A stretch of 64,000 nucleotides of DNA from Rubrivivax rivuli (GTDB taxonomy: Bacteria > Pseudomonadota > Gammaproteobacteria > Burkholderiales > Burkholderiaceae_C), in assembly GCF_004016505.1 (NCBI RefSeq), contig NZ_SACR01000005.1:62001-126000 (forward strand), read 5' to 3'. Position numbers and translations under genes: made by a program. Below are positions 28,243 to 37,566 of this stretch, piece by piece (positions within the stretch are counted from its first letter, which is position 1; every line of letters starts with the position of its first letter). The notes beneath the pieces were generated by a model, which was not told the DNA's origin, made no database searches, and saw only the letters and a list, made by a program, of their open reading frames with translations.

Positions 28243-29475
28243 ATGGCCAAGGAATTCAAGGACATGGTGTTCGCCCTGGACATCGGCACCGCCAAGGTGA
28301 TGGTCGTCGCAGCCGAGGTGCTGCCGGGCGGCGAACTGCGCGTGGCCGGCCTGGGCGTGGCACCCACGCACGGCCTGAAGCGCGGCGTGGTCGTCAACAT
28401 CGACGCCACCGTGCAGAGCATCCAGCAGGCGCTGAAAGAGGCCGAGATGATGGCCGCCTGCAAGATCACCAGCGTCTACACCGGCATCACCGGCAGCCAC
28501 ATCCGCGGGCAGAACAGCACCGGCATGGTGATCGTGCGCGACAACCGCGAGGTCACGCCCACCGACGTGGCGCGCGTGGTCGAGACGGCCAAGGCCATCA
28601 GCATCCCCAACGACCAGCGCCTGCTGCTGGTGGAGCCGCAAGAGTTCGTGATCGACGGGCACGAGGTCAAAGAGCCCATCGGCATGAGCGGCAGCCGGCT
28701 CGAGGTGAAGGTGCACATCGTCACCGGCGCGCAGAGCGCCGCCGAGAACATCCTGAAGTGCGTGCGCCGCTGCGGCCTGGAGGTGGAGCGCCTGGTGCTG
28801 AACCCCAGCGCCAGCGCCGCGGCCGTGCTCACCGACGACGAGAAGTCTTTGGGCGTGGCCGTGGTCGACATCGGCGCCGGCACCACCGACGTGCAGATCT
28901 ACACCGATGGCAGCGTGCGCCACACGGCCGTCATCCCCATCGCCGGCGACCTCATCACCAGCGACATCGCGATGGCGCTGCGCACGCCCACGAAAGATGC
29001 GGAAGAGATCAAGGTCGAACACGGCGCCGCCAAGCAGCTGCTGGCCGACCCCGGCGACCAGATCGAGGTGCCGGGCCTGGGCGACCGCGCGCCGCGGCTG
29101 CTGTCACGCCAGGCGCTGGCCGGCGTGATCGAGCCGCGCGTGGAAGAGATCTTCAGCCTGGTGCACCAGGTCATCCGCGAAAGCGGCTACGAAGAACTGC
29201 TCAGCAGCGGCATCGTCATCACCGGCGGCAGCGCCGTGATGCCGGGCATGGTGGAACTGGGCGAAGACATCTTCCTCAAGCCCGTGCGCAAGGGCCTGCC
29301 GCAGTACCACGGCGCGCTCTTCGACATGGTGGCCAACCCACGCAGCGCCACCGTGATGGGCTTGTTGGAAGAAGCCCGCGTGGCCCGCGCACGCGGCTTC
29401 AAGGCGGCGGCACAGGCCGGCTCGGTGAAGAACCTGGTCGGCCGCGCCAAAGATTGGTTTCTCGGGAATTTCTAG
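28243..29475 (+). CDS. ftsA: Cell division protein FtsA
   Basis: A 410-residue actin-like ATPase that tethers FtsZ to the membrane. ALDIGTAKV (phosphate 1), VVDIGAGTTD (phosphate 2) and ITGGSAVMPG (adenosine motif) are all present, and the C-terminus ends in an amphipathic membrane-binding helix (KNLVGRAKDWFLGNF). AGAGGA lies before its ATG. Confidence 0.97.
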   Translation: MAKEFKDMVFALDIGTAKVMVVAAEVLPGGELRVAGLGVAPTHGLKRGVVVNIDATVQSIQQALKEAEMMAACKITSVYTGITGSHIRGQNSTGMVIVRDNREVTPTDVARVVETAKAISIPNDQRLLLVEPQEFVIDGHEVKEPIGMSGSRLEVKVHIVTGAQSAAENILKCVRRCGLEVERLVLNPSASAAAVLTDDEKSLGVAVVDIGAGTTDVQIYTDGSVRHTAVIPIAGDLITSDIAMALRTPTKDAEEIKVEHGAAKQLLADPGDQIEVPGLGDRAPRLLSRQALAGVIEPRVEEIFSLVHQVIRESGYEELLSSGIVITGGSAVMPGMVELGEDIFLKPVRKGLPQYHGALFDMVANPRSATVMGLLEEARVARARGFKAAAQAGSVKNLVGRAKDWFLGNF

Positions 29476-29530
29476 GAGGGGTGCATGCATGACACGGCAT
29501 AGATCGGCGAACCCACAGCACCTCGTTTTC

Positions 29531-29552
29531 GCAACGCAACGGCAACTGCAAC
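29531..29552 (+). repeat. GCAAC repeats in ftsZ leader
   Basis: Four copies of GCAAC start at 29531, 29536, 29542 and 29548, in the 100-base ftsA-ftsZ spacer, ending 13 bases before the AGGAGG ribosome site of ftsZ. They could be a protein-binding or RNA-binding site; no function is known to me. Confidence 0.35.
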
Positions 29553-29575
29553 TCACTCAAAGCTAGGAGGCTCAC

Positions 29576-30820
29576 ATGCCCATCGAAATGATCGACGAAT
29601 TCGACGAAGGCACGCAGATCAAGGTGATCGGTGTCGGTGGCGGCGGCGGCAACGCTGTCGAACACATGATCGCGCAGGGCGTGCAGGGCGTGGAGTTCAT
29701 CTGCGCCAACACCGACGCGCAGGCGCTGCACCGCAGCGCCGCCGGCACGCTGGTGCAACTGGGCAAGACCGGCCTGGGCGCCGGCAGCAAGCCCGAGGCC
29801 GGCCGCGTGGCCGCCGAAGACGCGGTGGAGAGCATCCGTCAGGCCATCGAGGGCAGCCACATGCTCTTCATCACCGCCGGCATGGGCGGTGGCACCGGCA
29901 CCGGCGCGGCGCCCGTGATCGCGCGCGTGGCCAAGGAGATGGGCATCCTGACCGTGGGCGTGGTCACCAAGCCTTTCGACTTCGAAGGCAAGCGCCGCGG
30001 CAAGCAGGCCGAAGACGGCGTGGCCGAACTCGAAGCCAACGTCGACAGCCTGATCGTGGTGCTGAACGAGAAGCTGCTGGAGGTGATGGGCGACGACATC
30101 ACGCAGGAGCAGGCCTTCGCGCACGCCAACGACGTGCTGAAGAACGCCGTGGGCGGCATCAGCGACATCATCCACATGGATGCGCAGGTCAACGTCGACT
30201 TCGAAGACGTCAAGACCGTGATGAGCGAGCCCGGCAAGGCCATGATGGGCACCGCCGTGGCCAGCGGCCCCGACCGCGCCAATAAGGCCGCCGAAGCCGC
30301 GATGGCCTGTCCGCTGCTGGAAGGCATCGACCTGCGCGGCGCGCGCGGCGTGCTGGTGCTGATTGCCGCGAGCAAGAGCACGTTTAAGCTGGCCGAGAGC
30401 CGCAACGCGATGAACGCCATCAAGTGCTACGCGGCCGATGACGCGCACGTGATCTTCGGCGCCGCCTACGACGAGAGCCTGGGCGACCAGCTGCGCGTGA
30501 CCGTCATCGCCACGGGCCTCAGCAGCGCCCGCAAGGCCGCCGTGCAGCCGCCGCTGACGGTGGTGCAGCAGCCGCAGCTGGCCCCGGCCCAGCCCGTGCT
30601 GCGCACCGGCACCGACAACCTGCCCATCCTGAACCACGTGGCCCAGCCCGGCCCGTCGGTGCAGATGCAGGCGCCTTCGGCCACCAGCTACGACACGATG
30701 AACACGCCCAGCGTGTGGCGCAGCGCACGCAGCCAGGCCGCGGCCAAGGTGGACGCGCTGGCCAGCAACGGCATGGACGAGATCGAGATCCCGGCCTTCC
30801 TGCGCAAGCAGGCCGACTGA
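29576..30820 (+). CDS. ftsZ: Cell division protein FtsZ
   Basis: A 414-residue tubulin-like GTPase forming the Z ring. The GTP signature GGGTGTGAAPVIA lies at about 103-115 and NVDFEDVKTVMSEPG carries the T7 catalytic loop. A Gln/Pro-rich linker (about 320-395) leads to the conserved C-terminal peptide DEIEIPAFLRKQ, which binds FtsA and ZipA. AGGAGG lies five bases before the ATG. In most betaproteobacteria lpxC follows; here bciA starts eight bases after the stop. Confidence 0.98.
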   Translation: MPIEMIDEFDEGTQIKVIGVGGGGGNAVEHMIAQGVQGVEFICANTDAQALHRSAAGTLVQLGKTGLGAGSKPEAGRVAAEDAVESIRQAIEGSHMLFITAGMGGGTGTGAAPVIARVAKEMGILTVGVVTKPFDFEGKRRGKQAEDGVAELEANVDSLIVVLNEKLLEVMGDDITQEQAFAHANDVLKNAVGGISDIIHMDAQVNVDFEDVKTVMSEPGKAMMGTAVASGPDRANKAAEAAMACPLLEGIDLRGARGVLVLIAASKSTFKLAESRNAMNAIKCYAADDAHVIFGAAYDESLGDQLRVTVIATGLSSARKAAVQPPLTVVQQPQLAPAQPVLRTGTDNLPILNHVAQPGPSVQMQAPSATSYDTMNTPSVWRSARSQAAAKVDALASNGMDEIEIPAFLRKQAD

Positions 30821-30828
30821 TCCCCGGT

Positions 30829-31863
30829 TTGTCCGGCGACACGGCAGGCCGGGCGCCGCCGGCCACCGAACACCCGCCCCGGCGGGTGTTCGTGCTGGGC
30901 GCCACCGGCACCATCGGCCAGGCCACGGTGCGCGAGCTCGTGCGCCGCGGCCACGAGGTGGTGTGTTTCGTGCGCCCGCGGGCCGGCGTGGGTGGCACGC
31001 TGGGGCCCACCCAGTGGGCGCAGCGCCTGCCCGGCGCCGAGTGGCGAGTTGGCGAGGTGCAGGACGCGGCCTCGCTGCGGCAGCAGGGCTTGCGCGGCGA
31101 GCGCTTCGACGTGCTGCTGTCTTGCCTGGCTTCGCGCACGGGCGTGCCGGCCGACGCCTGGGCCATCGACCACCGGGCGCATGTGCAGGCGCTGGCCGCC
31201 GCGCGCGAGGCCGGCGTCACGCAGGTGGTGCAGCTCTCGGCCTTGTGCGTGCAGAAGCCGCGCCTGGCCTTCCAGCAGGCCAAGTTGGCCTATGAACGGG
31301 CGTTGATGGCCTCGGGCCTGCGCTGGTCCATCGTGCGGCCCACGGCCTTTTTCAAGTCGCTCTCGGGCCAGGTGGCGCGGCTGCAGCAGGGCAAGCCTTT
31401 CCTCGTCTTCGGCGACGGCCGCCTGACGGCTTGCAAGCCCATCGGCGATGAAGACCTTGCGGCCTACCTGTGCGACTGCCTGCACGACCCGGCCCAGGCC
31501 GACCGCGTGCTGCCCATCGGGGGCCCGGGCCCGGCGATGACCCCGCGTGAGCAAGGCGAGGCGCTGTTCCGCCTGATGGGCCGGCCGCCGCGTTTCAAGC
31601 AGGTGCCGCCGGGGCTGCTGCTGGGCATCGCCACCGGCCTGGGCTGGGCGGGGCGTGTGTGGCCGGCCGCGGCCGCGAAAGGCGAACTCGCCCGCATCGG
31701 CCACTACTACGCCACCGAATCGATGCTGGTGTGGGACGCCGAGCGCGGCCGTTACGACGCCGACGCCACGCCGTCCACAGGCACGCAGACGCTCATCGAC
31801 TACCAGGCGCGGCTGCTGGCTGGCCAGGCCGTGCTGGAACGGGGCGATCACGCCGTGTTCTGA
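30829..31863 (+). CDS. bciA: Divinyl (proto)chlorophyllide 8-vinyl reductase, BciA type
   Basis: A roughly 344-residue NADPH-dependent SDR-like enzyme that reduces the C8 vinyl group in (bacterio)chlorophyll synthesis. The Rossmann loop GATGTIG is at about 24-30. The block from IVRPTAFFKSLSGQV through GKPFLVFGDGRLTACKPI, then VLPIGGPG and PREQGE, and IGHYYATESM near the C-terminus are characteristic of the BciA/plant DVR family. The start is uncertain: TTG at 30829 is the first in-frame start after ftsZ, with no convincing ribosome site. Its presence implies a phototroph or recent descendant. Confidence 0.8.
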   Translation: MSGDTAGRAPPATEHPPRRVFVLGATGTIGQATVRELVRRGHEVVCFVRPRAGVGGTLGPTQWAQRLPGAEWRVGEVQDAASLRQQGLRGERFDVLLSCLASRTGVPADAWAIDHRAHVQALAAAREAGVTQVVQLSALCVQKPRLAFQQAKLAYERALMASGLRWSIVRPTAFFKSLSGQVARLQQGKPFLVFGDGRLTACKPIGDEDLAAYLCDCLHDPAQADRVLPIGGPGPAMTPREQGEALFRLMGRPPRFKQVPPGLLLGIATGLGWAGRVWPAAAAKGELARIGHYYATESMLVWDAERGRYDADATPSTGTQTLIDYQARLLAGQAVLERGDHAVF

Positions 31864-31926
31864 AGCGCCGGGTGGCTCTCGCTACCATCGGCGACAGCCC
31901 TCCCACGAAGACGCCTGGAGCCCCGT

Positions 31927-32919
31927 ATGCCCTCATGCCTGAAGACCGGCGCCCGCGCCCTGGTGCTGGCGGCCCTGTGTGCCAGCCTGCCGGCCCTGGC
32001 CCAGCAGAAGATCCACTTCACCACCAACTGGTACGCCCAGGCCGAACACGGCGGCTTCTACCAGGCGCTGGCGTCGGGGCTGTACAAGAAGGAAGGCCTG
32101 GACGTCACGCTGAAGATGGGCGGCCCGCAGGTCAACATCATGCAGTTGCTGGCGGCCGGCCAGACCGATTGCGTGATGGGCTACGACATGCAGACGCTCG
32201 CGGCCTGGCAGCAAGGCGTGAACGCGGTGACGGTGGCCGCCACCTTCCAGAAAGACCCGCTGGTGCTCATCGGCCACCCCGAGAACTTCCAGCGCCTGGA
32301 AGACCTCAAGGGCAAGACCATCCTCATCTCGCCGGCCGGCTTCACGGTGCAGTGGCCCTGGCTGAAAGAGAAGTACGGGCTCGATGACCGCCAGCGCCGG
32401 CCCTACAACTTCAGCATCCAGCCCTTCATTGCCGACAAGAACGTCGTGCAGCAGGGCTACCTGAGCAGCGAGCCCTACGCCATCGAGAAGGAAGCGGGCT
32501 TCAAGCCCAAGGCCATCCTGCTCAGCGACCACGGCTGGCCGCCCTACAGCCAGACCATCGTGTGCATGGAGAAGACCGTGAAAGAGCGCCCGCAGGCCGT
32601 GGCCGCCTTCGTGAAGGCCACGATGCTGGGCTACAAGAGCTACCTGCAGGGCGACCCGAAGCCGGGCAACGCGCTCATCAAACGCGACAACCCCACCATG
32701 ACCGACGACCGCCTGGCCGTGGGCATCCGCCTGCTCAAGGAAAGCGGCATGGTCTTCGGCGGCGATGCGGCCACGCAGGGTGCCGGCATCGTCACGGCGG
32801 CGCGCATGCAGAAGACCTTCGACTTCATGGTGCAGCTCAAGCAGGTCGACCCGAAGAAGGTGGACGTGCAGCGCACCTACACGACGCAGTTCGTGAAGGA
32901 CCTCAAGGTGATGCCCTGA
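31927..32919 (+). CDS. NMT1/THI5-like ABC transporter substrate-binding protein
   Basis: A 330-residue periplasmic binding protein. A signal peptide (residues 1-25, ends ALAQ) is followed by the fold's hallmark start FTTNWYAQAEHGGFYQAL, the pattern shared by ThiY/THI5-type and sulfonate/nitrate/pyrimidine-precursor binding proteins. GGAG lies 6 bases before the ATG. It leads a three-gene importer operon. The ligand cannot be read from sequence; the HGGFYQA start resembles proteins binding thiamine precursors or other small heterocycles. Confidence 0.82.
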   Translation: MPSCLKTGARALVLAALCASLPALAQQKIHFTTNWYAQAEHGGFYQALASGLYKKEGLDVTLKMGGPQVNIMQLLAAGQTDCVMGYDMQTLAAWQQGVNAVTVAATFQKDPLVLIGHPENFQRLEDLKGKTILISPAGFTVQWPWLKEKYGLDDRQRRPYNFSIQPFIADKNVVQQGYLSSEPYAIEKEAGFKPKAILLSDHGWPPYSQTIVCMEKTVKERPQAVAAFVKATMLGYKSYLQGDPKPGNALIKRDNPTMTDDRLAVGIRLLKESGMVFGGDAATQGAGIVTAARMQKTFDFMVQLKQVDPKKVDVQRTYTTQFVKDLKVMP

Positions 32920-32929
32920 CGGGGCCGGC

Positions 32930-33718
32930 GTGACCGCTGCCACGGCCCAGGCCGCCCCCGCCGTCGAGGCGCTGGGCGCCGCGAAAACCTATGCCAGCGG
33001 CACCCAGGCGCTGCTGCCGGTGCAGCTGCGCGTGGCGCCGGGCGAGTTCCTCACGCTGCTGGGCCCCAGCGGCTGCGGCAAGAGCACGCTGCTGAAGATG
33101 GTGGCCGGCCTGCTGGCCCCCAGCGGCGGCGAGCTGCGGCGCTGGGGCCAGCCCGTGGTGCCGGGGGCTGCAGCCGGGCCTGAGCTGGGTTTCGTGTTCC
33201 AGGAGCCCACGCTGATGCCCTGGGCCCGCGTGGCCGACAACGTGCGCCTGCCGCTCGATCTGGCGGGCGTGCCGCGCGGTGAAGCCGATGGGCGTGTGCA
33301 GTCGGCGCTGGCGCTGGTGGGCCTGCAGGGCTTCGAGAAGAGCCTGCCGCGTGAGCTGAGCGGCGGCATGAAGATGCGGGCCTCGCTGGCGCGCTGCCTG
33401 GTGACGCGGCCCCGCCTGCTGCTGATGGACGAGCCATTCGGGGCGCTGGACGAGATCACGCGCTACCGGCTCGACAGCGACCTGCTGCAGCTGTGGCAGC
33501 AGCAGGGGCTGACGGTGATCTTCGTCACCCACTCCATCCACGAGGCGGTGTTCCTGAGCCAGCGCGTGCTGGTGATGGCGGCGCGACCCGGGCGCGTGGT
33601 CGAGGAGGTGAGCATCGACGAGCCCTACCCGCGCCAAGCCGAGTTCCGCGTGAGCACCGCCTTCGCCGAACACGCCGCACGCCTGCAGCGTGGCCTGCTG
33701 GGGGCCAGCACCGCATGA
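32930..33718 (+). CDS. ABC transporter ATP-binding protein (SsuB/TauB family)
   Basis: A 262-residue importer ATPase. Walker A GPSGCGKST is at about 44-52, Q-loop FVFQEPTLMPWA, signature LSGGMKMRASLA, Walker B LLLMDEPFGALDE, and the switch His in VTHSIHEA. It starts with GTG ten bases after the binding-protein gene and overlaps the permease gene by four bases. Confidence 0.9.
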   Translation: MTAATAQAAPAVEALGAAKTYASGTQALLPVQLRVAPGEFLTLLGPSGCGKSTLLKMVAGLLAPSGGELRRWGQPVVPGAAAGPELGFVFQEPTLMPWARVADNVRLPLDLAGVPRGEADGRVQSALALVGLQGFEKSLPRELSGGMKMRASLARCLVTRPRLLLMDEPFGALDEITRYRLDSDLLQLWQQQGLTVIFVTHSIHEAVFLSQRVLVMAARPGRVVEEVSIDEPYPRQAEFRVSTAFAEHAARLQRGLLGASTA

Positions 33719-34506
33719 ACGAGGGCCTGCGCAAGGTGGTGTGGCCGTTGGCCGTGGCGGTGCTGCTGCTGGCGCTGTGGCAGGGGGCGGTGGTGGTTTT
33801 CGAGGTGCCGGTTTTCCTGCTGCCCTCGCCGCTGCGCGTGGCGCAGGCGCTGGCGGAAGACGCCGGGCTGCTCTTCGCCGCACTGCTGAACACGCTGTGG
33901 ATCACGGTGCTGGCCTTCGCCCTGGCGGTGCTGCTGGGCACGCTGATCGCCTTCGCGTTCGTGCAAAGCCGGGCCATCGAGACGGCGTTTTTCCCCTACG
34001 CGGTGCTCTTGCAGGTGACGCCCATCGTCGCCATCGCGCCGCTCATCATCATCTGGGTGAAAGACCCGACGGCCTCGCTCGTGGTGTGCGCGGCGCTGGT
34101 GGCGCTGTTTCCCATCATCAGCAACACCACGCTGGGGCTGCGCAGTGTCGACCCCGGGCTGCTGGCCTACTTCCGCCTGCAAGGTGCGACGCGCTGGCAG
34201 ACGCTGCGGCGGCTGCGCATCCCATCGGCGCTGCCCTATTTCTTCGGCGGTCTGCGCATCAGCAGCGGGCTGGCGCTGATCGGCGCCGTGGTGGCCGAGT
34301 TCGTGGCCGGCACGGGCGGCACCGGCACTGGGCTGGCGTTCCAGATCCTGCACGCCGGCTACCAGCTCAACATCCCGCGCATGTTCGCGGCGCTGGCCTT
34401 GATCGCGGTGGCCGGCGTGCTGCTGTTTGCCTTGATGGCCGGCCTGTCACGCTGGGCGCTCGCCGGCTGGCACGAGAGCGAAACGGCCGACGCCGCGCCG
34501 GGCTGA
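33715..34506 (+). CDS. ABC transporter permease (SsuC/TauC family)
   Basis: A 263-residue inner-membrane permease with about six transmembrane helices. The EAA-like cytoplasmic loop (FRLQGATRWQTLRRLRIPSALP) that contacts the ATPase lies near residues 155-178. It completes the importer with the two preceding genes and is the last gene of that unit; the next gene is convergent. Confidence 0.9.
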   Translation: MNEGLRKVVWPLAVAVLLLALWQGAVVVFEVPVFLLPSPLRVAQALAEDAGLLFAALLNTLWITVLAFALAVLLGTLIAFAFVQSRAIETAFFPYAVLLQVTPIVAIAPLIIIWVKDPTASLVVCAALVALFPIISNTTLGLRSVDPGLLAYFRLQGATRWQTLRRLRIPSALPYFFGGLRISSGLALIGAVVAEFVAGTGGTGTGLAFQILHAGYQLNIPRMFAALALIAVAGVLLFALMAGLSRWALAGWHESETADAAPG

Positions 34507-34524
34507 AGCCCGCTGTGGCGGCCC

Positions 34525-36183
34525 TCAGGCAGCCTTCAGCCCCAGCATCGCCCGGCCCACCGATTCGGCCACCTCGATGCCGTCCACCCCCGCCGACATG
34601 ATGCCGCCGGCGTAGCCCGCACCTTCACCCGCCGGGTACAGGCCGCGCGTGTTCAGGCTTTGGTGGTCGCGCCCGCGCGTGATGCGCAGCGGCGAGCTGG
34701 TGCGCGTTTCCACGCCCGTGAGCACGGCGTCGGGCATCGAGAAGCCCTTGATCTGCCGCTCGAAGGCGGGCAGGGCTTCGCGGATGGCGTCCAGCACGTA
34801 CACGGGCAGGCTGGGCTGCTTGGGGTCGGCCAGGTTGGTGAGGTGCACGCCGGGTTTGTAGCTGGGCAGCACATCGCCGAACGCGGCACTCTTCTGGCGC
34901 TTGATGAAGTCACCCACCAATTGCCCCGGGGCGAGGTAGTTGCCGTTACCGAGCTCGAAAGCGCGGCTTTCCCAGATGCGCTGGAAGGCCACGCCGTCCA
35001 GCGGGTTCACCGGGCCCTCGGTCTTGCCGTCTTGCCGGTAGTCCTGCGGGTTGATGCCCACCACGATGCCGGCGTTGGCGTTGCGTTCGTTGCGGCTGTA
35101 CTGGCTCATGCCGTTGGTGACGACGCGGTTCGGCTCCGAGGTGGCGGCCACCACCGTGCCACCCGGGCACATGCAGAAGCTGTAGACGCTGCGGCCGTTG
35201 CTGGCGTGGTGCACCAGCTTGTAGTCGGCCGCGCCGAGGATGGGGTTGCCGGCGTTGGGCCCGAAGCGCGCGCGGTCGATCACGCCCTGCGGGTGCTCGA
35301 TGCGGAAGCCCACCGAGAAGGGCTTGGCCTCCAGGTAGACGCCGCGCTGGTGCAGCATCGCGAAGGTGTCGCGCGCGCTGTGGCCCAGGGCCAGCACCAC
35401 GTGCTCGGCTTCGATCTGCTCGCCGCTGGCCAGGGTCAGCCCCCGCACCTGGCCATCCTCGATGTGCAGGTCGGTCACGTGCTGCTGGAAGCGGATCTCG
35501 CCGCCCAGCGCCTCGATGTCGGCGCGCAGCTTTTCCACCATGCCCACCAGGCGGAAGGTGCCGATGTGCGGCTTGGCGACATAGAGGATCTCCTCCGGCG
35601 CACCGGCCTTCACGAACTCGGTCAGCACCTTGCGCGTGAGGTGGCGCGGGTCGGAGATCTGGCTCCAGAGCTTGCCGTCGCTGAAGGTGCCGGCCCCGCC
35701 TTCGCCGAACTGCACGTTCGACTCGGGGTTCAGCACGCTCTTGCGCCACAGGCCCCAGGTGTCCTTGGTGCGTTCACGCACTTCCTTGCCACGCTCCAGC
35801 ACCAGCGGACGCAGGCCCATCTGGGCCAGGATCAGCGCCGCGAAGATGCCGCAAGGGCCGAAGCCGATGACCACCGGCCGCGGCCGGCCGCGGGCGGCAA
35901 AGTCAGCCGGCGCGTGGCCGACGAACTTGTAGCCGGTGTCCGGCGACACCCGCACGTGCGGGTCACCCTTGAAGCGCGCGAGCACGGCCGCTTCACCCTC
36001 GACCTCGCAGTCGACGGTGTAGCTCAGCACGATGGCGGTCTTCTTCCGCGCGTCCCAGGCGCGCTTGAAGACCGTGAAGGCCTTCAGCGCGGCATCGGGG
36101 ATGCCCAGACGTGCGAGAACGGCCGCGCGCAGCACGGCCTCCGCGTGGTCGAGCGGCAGTCGAAGTTCAGTGATGCGCAGCAT
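34525..36183 (-). CDS. FAD-dependent oxidoreductase (COG2509-like)
   Basis: A 552-residue flavoprotein. It has an N-terminal domain of about 90 residues typical of this group, then the dinucleotide-binding VIGFGPCGIFAALIL (about 104-118), ESNVQFGEGGAGTFSDGK, a second FAD motif around the ALGHSARDTF stretch, and a C-terminal GLYPAGEGAGYAGGIMSAGVDG that closes the FAD site. The catalytic reaction is unknown. It lies alone on the minus strand between the importer and lpxC. Confidence 0.85.
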   Translation of the reverse strand: MLRITELRLPLDHAEAVLRAAVLARLGIPDAALKAFTVFKRAWDARKKTAIVLSYTVDCEVEGEAAVLARFKGDPHVRVSPDTGYKFVGHAPADFAARGRPRPVVIGFGPCGIFAALILAQMGLRPLVLERGKEVRERTKDTWGLWRKSVLNPESNVQFGEGGAGTFSDGKLWSQISDPRHLTRKVLTEFVKAGAPEEILYVAKPHIGTFRLVGMVEKLRADIEALGGEIRFQQHVTDLHIEDGQVRGLTLASGEQIEAEHVVLALGHSARDTFAMLHQRGVYLEAKPFSVGFRIEHPQGVIDRARFGPNAGNPILGAADYKLVHHASNGRSVYSFCMCPGGTVVAATSEPNRVVTNGMSQYSRNERNANAGIVVGINPQDYRQDGKTEGPVNPLDGVAFQRIWESRAFELGNGNYLAPGQLVGDFIKRQKSAAFGDVLPSYKPGVHLTNLADPKQPSLPVYVLDAIREALPAFERQIKGFSMPDAVLTGVETRTSSPLRITRGRDHQSLNTRGLYPAGEGAGYAGGIMSAGVDGIEVAESVGRAMLGLKAA

Positions 36184-36274
36184 GGGATGCCGTGTGCCGC
36201 ACCCGGCCCGCCGTCAGAGTGGACGGGCCTCCAGCCCGGCCCGGCCTGCACAGGGAGGCCAGGCGCCGTGGGCT

Positions 36275-36442
36275 TCAGCCGCCCTTCTTGGGGCGCTTGC
36301 CGGGGTTCTTCTTGCTGCGGGTGTGCGAACCGCGCTCGAGGCTGCTCTTCTGGCCGCGGTGCACCGTCACGGTCACGCCAGCGGGGGCGGGGGGGCGGGG
36401 CGTGGCGCGCTTGTCGGCTTCGGTACGGATCTTCTGGGCCAT
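36275..36442 (-). CDS. Small very basic protein (55 aa)
   Basis: Starts MAQKIRTEADKRATPRPPAP, continues with VTVTVHRGQKSSLERGS and ends KKNPGKRPKKGG. About one third of residues are Lys or Arg, the centre is Thr/Val-rich, and there are no hydrophobic segments. A nucleic-acid-binding or ribosome-associated role would fit, but I do not recognise the family. The ribosome site is weak. It lies between the oxidoreductase gene and divergent lpxC. Confidence 0.55.
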   Translation of the reverse strand: MAQKIRTEADKRATPRPPAPAGVTVTVHRGQKSSLERGSHTRSKKNPGKRPKKGG

Positions 36443-36621
36443 GATCGGCTTTCAAGGAAATTGGGGTCGAACCCGCGATTAGGCCACAGCTTCGCATCGG
36501 CCCGCCAGTTGGGGCCTGCGGCCTGCGTCGAAAGCGCCACGCCAAACCCAGGCCCAGGCACGCCGGACCGTTTGGCGAGCCCCGACTGAAGCGCAGCCGA
36601 CCAATGGCCGACAATCACGCC

Positions 36622-37557
36622 ATGATCCAGCAGCGCACCTTGAAGGCCTTGACCCGCGCCGTCGGTGTCGGCGTGCACAGCGGCCAGAAGGTCGAACTCA
36701 CGCTGCGCCCCGCCCCGCCAGACACCGGCGTGGTGTTCCGCCGTGTCGACCTGCCCGAGCCCGTGGACATCCCTGTGGACGCTTTCGCCGTCAGCGACAC
36801 CCGCATGGCCAGCACCATCAGCCCCGGCGGCAACCCCGACGCGCCCAAGGTGCAGACCATCGAGCACCTGATGTCGGCCTGCGCGGGCCTGGGCCTGGAC
36901 AACCTCATCGTCGACATCACCGCCGAAGAGGTGCCCATCCTCGACGGCAGCGCTGCCAGCTTCGTCTTCCTGCTGCAGAGCGCCGGCATCCAGCTGCAGG
37001 ATGCGCCCAAGCGCTTCCTGAAGGTGCTCAAGCCGGTGGAGATCCGTGAAGGCGAGGGCCCCAGCCTCAAGTGGGCGCGCCTGGAGCCCTTCCACGGCTA
37101 CAAGCTCAGCTTCGAGATCGAGTTCAACCACCCCGCCGTCGACGCCACCGGCCGGCGCGTGGAGTTCGATTTTTCCGGCGGCCAGTACAAGCGCGACATC
37201 GCCCGCGCCCGCACCTTCGGCTTCACGAAGGACGTGGAGCTGATGCGCTCGCGCGGCCTGGGCCTTGGCGGCAACATGGACAACGTGATCGTCATCGACG
37301 ACGTGAAGGTGCTCAACGCCGAGGGCCTGCGCTACGACGACGAGTTCGTGAAGCACAAGATCCTCGATGCAATCGGCGACCTGCACATCGCCGGCAAGCC
37401 GCTGCTGGCCAGCTACGTGGCCTACAAGAGCGGTCACGCCTTGAACAACAAGCTGCTGCGCAAGCTGCTGGCCGACCCCAGCGCCTACGAGGTGGTGAGC
37501 TTCGAGCGCGAGGCCGATGCGCCGCGCGGCTTCGCCGAACTGGCGCCGGCCTGGTAA
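36622..37557 (+). CDS. lpxC: UDP-3-O-acyl-N-acetylglucosamine deacetylase
   Basis: A 311-residue zinc enzyme for the committed step of lipid A synthesis. It starts [21 protein letters not shown], has the zinc-binding [15 protein letters not shown], and [13 protein letters not shown] with the second His/Asp ligands. The ATG at 36622 was chosen because LpxC proteins begin M-x-Q-Q-R-T-L-K; an in-frame ATG at 36604 exists. It normally follows ftsZ at the end of the dcw cluster; here 5.8 kb has been inserted. Confidence 0.97.
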   Translation: MIQQRTLKALTRAVGVGVHSGQKVELTLRPAPPDTGVVFRRVDLPEPVDIPVDAFAVSDTRMASTISPGGNPDAPKVQTIEHLMSACAGLGLDNLIVDITAEEVPILDGSAASFVFLLQSAGIQLQDAPKRFLKVLKPVEIREGEGPSLKWARLEPFHGYKLSFEIEFNHPAVDATGRRVEFDFSGGQYKRDIARARTFGFTKDVELMRSRGLGLGGNMDNVIVIDDVKVLNAEGLRYDDEFVKHKILDAIGDLHIAGKPLLASYVAYKSGHALNNKLLRKLLADPSAYEVVSFEREADAPRGFAELAPAW

Positions 37558-37566
37558 GGCGCCGCC

